Below, piece by piece: positions 5,765-8,531 of a stretch of 8,531 bases of DNA; the first letter of the stretch is position 1, and each line of letters begins with the position of its first letter. A model generated the notes under the pieces. The model was not told where the DNA came from and searched no databases. It worked only from the letters and a program-made list of their open reading frames with translations. Source of the DNA: Oribacterium sp. UBA6992. Its GTDB lineage: Bacteria; Bacillota; Clostridia; Lachnospirales; Lachnospiraceae. Both the position numbers and the translations under genes were made by a program. Location: positions 1 to 8,531 of the forward strand of contig DJXY01000028.1 in assembly GCA_002449915.1 (NCBI GenBank), given 5' to 3'.

Positions 5765-6710
5765 GCTTTGCCCCCTCACGATACAGTCTCCGTTCTTTCC
5801 GGCTGCTAATCTCCTGATGCTTAAGCTTCAGAATCTGACGTGCCTTAGGCGCTGCAATGGCGATTGCGACAATCAATGCAGACACAAGCTTAAAGGTTTC
5901 CGTCGGTACATTGAGGCGCAGCGCAAGCGAGATCACAAACCGATACAGGCAGGATCCTATAATTACCCCAAAGATCCTGGTCAGCATCCTGCCTCTGCCA
6001 AACAGCGACTCTCCGATGACAAGCGATGCAAGCGCAACGGTGACCATACCGGTCCCCAGATTGATATCACAGGTCTTGTTGTATTGCCCGATGAGACAGC
6101 CTGCAAGTCCGGTAAGCGCGTTGGAAACACAGAGTCCTACGGTAACAGTGAATGCCGGATTGATCGAGGATGCGCGTACCATGGCAGGACTGTCTCCTGT
6201 CGCACGGATCGATAAGCCAAGTGTTGTACCGAGGAACCAGCGGATCAGGAAGCATACCAGAAGTATCATCAGCACGAGAAAAACCGTTTTATTCCAGTCA
6301 TGCCAGAATGGAGCTCCGCTGAGACTTTCAAAAAGACTGAACAGAGTATCTTTGCCGAAAATCGAAACATTGGAGGAAAATCCCATGACTGCAAGATTAA
6401 TGGTATAAAGTCCGGTATTTACTATGATGCCTGCCAGGATACTCTCTACACCAAATTTTGTCTGCAAGAGTGCAGTTACATAACCGGAGCAGACTCCGGC
6501 AGCCATCGCGGCGAGAACCGCGAGAAACGGATGTCCCGCAATGGTAAGCATCGCTCCTACTGCGCATCCAAGAGTATAGCATCCATCCGTGGACAGATCA
6601 CAGATATTAAGGATGCTGTAGCTGATAAACAGAGACAGCGCAACCAGTGCATAGATCAAACCGACTTCCAGCGCGGTCCGCACAATTCCAGCTGTTAAAA
6701 AAGCAGTCAC
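5751..6710 (-). CDS. trpY: ABC transporter permease of a TrpXYZ-type amino acid importer (COG4120 type)
   Basis: Integral membrane subunit of 319 residues, related to branched-chain amino acid permeases (BPD_transp_2). Hydrophobic stretches near 14-35, 45-58, 62-82, 90-110, 142-159, 186-208, 221-238, 246-262 and 272-287 suggest eight or nine membrane segments. The stretch at about 162-184 (TTLGLSIRATGDSPAMVRAS) resembles the cytoplasmic coupling loop that contacts the ATPase. The C-terminal tail from about 289 is strongly basic and should be cytoplasmic. The start is a GTG at 6710-6708 with GGAGGG eight bases upstream; I see no nearby in-frame ATG that would keep the first membrane segment. 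It begins 25 bases after the binding-protein stop codon and overlaps the ATPase gene by 14 bases. Confidence 0.88.
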   Translation of the reverse strand: MTAFLTAGIVRTALEVGLIYALVALSLFISYSILNICDLSTDGCYTLGCAVGAMLTIAGHPFLAVLAAMAAGVCSGYVTALLQTKFGVESILAGIIVNTGLYTINLAVMGFSSNVSIFGKDTLFSLFESLSGAPFWHDWNKTVFLVLMILLVCFLIRWFLGTTLGLSIRATGDSPAMVRASSINPAFTVTVGLCVSNALTGLAGCLIGQYNKTCDINLGTGMVTVALASLVIGESLFGRGRMLTRIFGVIIGSCLYRFVISLALRLNVPTETFKLVSALIVAIAIAAPKARQILKLKHQEISSRKERRLYREGAKHAED

Positions 6711-6735
6711 TTAAATTTCCCTCCAGATTATTGCT

Positions 6736-7887
6736 TTACTTATTATCGCCAAACTCCTGCGTGGTCTTTGTTTCTACAATCTTCGTGCAGAGCGGTTTAA
6801 AAGCAGTCTTAACATCATCGAGATTGTATCCGATCGCTTCACAGGTATCCGTATTGATCGTTGCGATACCATTATCAAAGGTTTCGACACCAAGCGTTGC
6901 CGGATCCTTGCCCTGGTTCAGAATCTGATCCACCATGTCAGCAGTTGCCTTACCGAGATTAGCGTAATCTACACCGTAACCCACAAACGCACCATTCAGA
7001 GCAAAGGAATCCGCTCCTGCGTAATGAGGAATCTTGGCATCCTGTAATTTCTCATAAAATGCAAGCTCTGCCTTCTGGATTGTATTATCTGTCGGCGTAA
7101 AGATCGCATCCACACCCTCGGCGATCAGCGCGTCCACCGCCTGGTTAACCTCATCTGTCGTGGTACCTGTTTTTTCAATATATTTGATGCCTTTTTCATC
7201 CAGATATTTCTTGGCATCCGCAATCGGAACCTCCGAGGAATCCTCACTCTTGGAATACAAAAGTCCTACATAATCGGTATCCGGATTTGCCGCAAGCATG
7301 AGATCCATAATTGCATTGGTATTAAGGAAGTCGGAGGTTCCGGTAATGTTGGCTCCCGGTGCATCCATGGACGAAACCAGCTTAGCGGAAACAGGATCAG
7401 ATACTGCAGAAAAAACAATCGGCAGATCCTTACCTTCCGCCTGAGACTGCATGATCTGCGCTGCCGGAGTCGCAATCGGGATCACTGCATCCACACCATC
7501 AGAAATCAGCTGCGCCGCCATCTGATTCAGCACGGTGGCATCTCCCTGTCCGTTTAATACATAATTCTGATAATTGTATTTTACACCATTGACAGAAAGT
7601 GCATCCAACTCCTCAAGAACATTGTTTTCGATCTGGTTAAGAGATGGGTGATCCATAAACTTAAGGATACCTACCTTGAATGTCTTCTCTCCGCCTGCGT
7701 CCTGGGAAGCAGCAGTAGTCTCTGCCGCTTCACTGGCTGCTTCTGTTGCTGCATTTCCCTCAGCCTTGGTTTCAGCCTTTGATTCCGCCTGTGTTGAAGC
7801 ATCCGGTGTTTTGGATGAGCCACATGCTGCAAGGGAAGCACCGAGCAATACAGCTGCCATGGAAACTGCCATTAATCTTTTTTTCAT
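6736..7887 (-). CDS. trpX: Lipoprotein substrate-binding protein of ABC importer, probably tryptophan (ABC_sub_bind / COG2984 family)
   Basis: Extracytoplasmic, membrane-anchored binding protein of 383 residues. Residues 1-21 form a lipoprotein signal peptide (MKKRLMAVSM, hydrophobic core, then LAAC) with the lipidated C22. A low-complexity Ala/Glu/Thr/Ser linker (about 25-67) leads to the ligand-binding domain, which starts KTFKVGILKFMDHPSL (68-83). Family-like blocks include VFSAVSDPVSAKLV (158-171), ANITGTSDF (179-187), VGLLYSKSEDSS (207-218) and IFTPTDNTI (262-270). The ATG at 7887-7885 has GGAGG nine bases upstream. An upstream extension of 36 codons is open but runs through the T-box terminator and has no ribosome site. 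First gene of the operon. The Trp specifier in the leader and the family's known association with Trp T-boxes point to tryptophan; other aromatic ligands are not excluded. Confidence 0.88.
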   Translation of the reverse strand: MKKRLMAVSMAAVLLGASLAACGSSKTPDASTQAESKAETKAEGNAATEAASEAAETTAASQDAGGEKTFKVGILKFMDHPSLNQIENNVLEELDALSVNGVKYNYQNYVLNGQGDATVLNQMAAQLISDGVDAVIPIATPAAQIMQSQAEGKDLPIVFSAVSDPVSAKLVSSMDAPGANITGTSDFLNTNAIMDLMLAANPDTDYVGLLYSKSEDSSEVPIADAKKYLDEKGIKYIEKTGTTTDEVNQAVDALIAEGVDAIFTPTDNTIQKAELAFYEKLQDAKIPHYAGADSFALNGAFVGYGVDYANLGKATADMVDQILNQGKDPATLGVETFDNGIATINTDTCEAIGYNLDDVKTAFKPLCTKIVETKTTQEFGDNK

Positions 7888-7962
7888 TGTACTTTTCCTC
7901 CGTAGTAACTGAAATATTTTTGTTTCGCACTGGAGTTTGTGACCGGAAGTGTCCCGTATAAC

Positions 7963-7999
7963 AAAAAATCCCATGCAGGGCTTCCATCCTTGCATGAGA
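7963..7999 (-). terminator. T-box leader terminator
   Basis: TCTCATGCAAGG (7999-7988) pairs with CCCTGCATGGGA (7980-7969) over 12 positions, with one G-U and one A-C mismatch, around a 7-base loop. A run of six T (7968-7963) follows on the minus strand. Its 5' arm overlaps the 3' arm of the antiterminator, so the two structures exclude each other. Confidence 0.88.
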
Positions 8000-8026
8000 C
8001 GAATAATTGATCCGCGGTACCACTCA
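7995..8026 (-). promoter_or_regulatory. T-box antiterminator
   Basis: TGAG (8026-8023) pairs with CTCA (7998-7995), and GCG (8015-8013) pairs with CGT (8001-7999). They flank the 7-base bulge TGGTACC (8022-8016), whose TGGT would pair with the uncharged tRNA end NCCA. This is the standard two-helix antiterminator layout. Bases 7995-7999 are shared with the terminator stem. Confidence 0.85.
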
Positions 8027-8151
8027 TATTACCATTTGGTCACTTTTAACACATACCAGCATATGTGCTGCCTGATAACGGTGCAGTACCCGTCGTTTCA
8101 TACTAAGCCAGATGAAAACCTTAAAGCTTCTTCCGAAACGCCCTCCGAAGT

Positions 8152-8154
8152 CCA
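8152..8154 (-). promoter_or_regulatory. T-box specifier codon UGG (Trp)
   Basis: The context GAA-TGG-AC on the minus strand fits the usual specifier-loop pattern: GAA before the codon and a purine after it, on the 3' side of Stem I, downstream of the AGAGAG/GGTGG distal elements. UGG is the only Trp codon. Confidence 0.8.
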
Positions 8155-8255
8155 TTCACAAATGCTCTTTATACCACGATTCCACCCTCCGCGGCTCTCT
8201 GTAATATCGGGAATCTGCTACTTCTCTCCGTCAACGGTTTTACGATATTGCAGTA

Positions 8256-8284
8256 ATGATACGTCTTTGCGGCGTGCTTGTCAA
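8256..8284 (-). promoter_or_regulatory. Promoter of the T-box leader and trpXYZ-type operon
   Basis: Minus-strand TTGACA (8284-8279), exactly 17 bases, then TATCAT (8261-8256, five of six). The predicted start is near 8249. The -35 lies only about 15 bases past the T-run of the rnpB terminator. Confidence 0.88.
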
Positions 8285-8299
8285 GTCATAATAAGAAAT

Positions 8300-8337
8300 A
8301 AAAAAAGAAGCCTTCTCCCATCGGATCAGGCCTCCTT
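8300..8337 (-). terminator. Terminator of rnpB
   Basis: Minus-strand GAGGCCT (8334-8328) pairs with AGGCTTC (8313-8307), seven pairs with one G-U, extendable by flanking A/T pairs. It is followed by an uninterrupted run of seven T (8306-8300). The 14-base loop contains a small internal TCC/GGG pairing. Confidence 0.88.
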
Positions 8338-8341
8338 ATGA

Positions 8342-8531
8342 TTCTGAGTACTGCTGTAAGCCGGGTTATGTATTAAGCGGTCATCTATCTAGGGCTTATG
8401 TCACCATAAGTCTCAAGCGACCTACCCGAAGGCAGACGAGCAGCCCTTAGCCTTCTGTTTGGTCTTGCTTCGGATGGGGTTTACAGAGCGTCTCCTGTTA
8501 CCACGAGACCGGTAGTCTCTTACACTGCCTT
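8342..8531 (-). ncRNA. rnpB: RNase P RNA (3' part; 5' part outside the window)
   Basis: Catalytic RNA that cuts the 5' leaders from pre-tRNAs. Read on the minus strand, the segment contains GTAAACCCCATCCGAAGCAA (8483-8464), then a P12-like stem-loop, then GGGTAGGTCGCTTGAG (8430-8415), TAGATAGATGACCGC (8392-8378) and AACCCGGCTTAC (8367-8356). These match the order and wording of the conserved 3' half of bacterial RNase P RNA (GAAGCAA...GGGTAGG..GCTTGAG...AGATGAATGAC...AACCCGGCTTA). The layout fits the ancestral type A form. The 3' end is set at about 8342, some 15 bases past GGCTTA as in other species, just before the terminator; it is uncertain by a few bases. Confidence 0.95.

Larger units (their letters stand above)
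7963..8249 (-). ncRNA. T-box riboswitch leader, tryptophan-specific
   Basis: The leader binds tRNA and lets transcription continue into the importer genes when tRNA-Trp is uncharged. On the minus strand a Stem I region begins with GACGGAGAGAAGTAG (8232-8218), the conserved AGTA-type motif. It continues with CAGAGAGCCGCGGAGGGTGG (8202-8183), the distal AGAGAG and GGTGG-type elements, and then GTGAATGGACTTC (8159-8147), which holds the specifier codon. The T-box proper, GAGTGGTACCGCGG (8025-8012), is close to the AGGGTGGTACCGCG consensus. Terminator and antiterminator can both be drawn. The 5' end is estimated from the promoter. I have not folded Stems II and III. The element lies between rnpB and the trpX-like gene, with a further 75 bases from the terminator to the start codon. 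Confidence 0.92.

Noticed and set aside
5290..6408. Plus-strand open frames of 86-183 codons
   Set aside because: They are antisense to the ABC ATPase and permease genes; the minus-strand frames have complete family motifs and ribosome sites.
7888..7995. 36-codon N-terminal extension of the binding protein
   Set aside because: It would begin in the T-box terminator, has no ribosome site and would bury the lipoprotein signal peptide.
7949..8341. 130-codon plus-strand open frame
   Set aside because: It runs antisense through the T-box leader and the rnpB terminator, which explain the sequence better.
1..8531. Mobile element, phage, CRISPR or defence system
   Set aside because: No transposase, integrase, short regularly spaced repeats, terminal inverted repeats or defence-type protein is visible. 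The tRNA pair shows no attached integrase or partial tRNA copy that would mark an attachment site.

Overview
The window looks like ordinary chromosomal DNA of a low-to-mid GC Firmicute, most likely a clostridium of the Lachnospiraceae type. This is inferred from strong GGAGG ribosome sites, a T-box riboswitch, tRNA genes without encoded CCA, an apparently type A RNase P RNA, and the kinds of proteins present. Every gene I can support lies on the minus strand, so transcription runs from the high coordinates to the low ones. I see no mobile element, CRISPR array, phage gene or origin.

In transcription order: the 3' part of the RNase P RNA gene (rnpB, about 8531 to 8342) ends at a strong terminator. 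About 15 bases further on, a consensus promoter (TTGACA, 17 bases, TATCAT) starts a T-box leader of roughly 290 nt. Its specifier codon reads UGG (Trp), and it carries a T-box antiterminator and a competing terminator. The leader controls a three-gene ABC uptake operon: a lipoprotein substrate-binding protein (trpX-like), a permease (trpY-like, GTG start) and an ATPase (trpZ-like, overlapping the permease by 14 bases). The natural reading is tryptophan import switched on when tRNA-Trp is uncharged.

A hairpin terminator follows the ATPase gene, and the promoter of the next operon overlaps it. That operon has a cytidylate-kinase-like protein with a non-canonical P-loop and aroA (EPSP synthase, shikimate pathway), joined by a TGATG stop/start overlap. 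aroA has no terminator of its own. A good promoter for two identical tRNA-Glu(CTC) genes sits inside the last codons of aroA, and a terminator follows the second tRNA.

Next come a HAD-family phosphatase, a YfiH/PgeF laccase-domain protein and the first 255 codons of asnA (aspartate-ammonia ligase), which runs off the left edge.

I found no wholly new system. The points most worth a second look are the Trp T-box with its transporter, the aroA/tRNA transcriptional overlap, the degenerate-P-loop kinase-like protein coupled to aroA, the twin CTC tRNA genes, and a GC step inside asnA.
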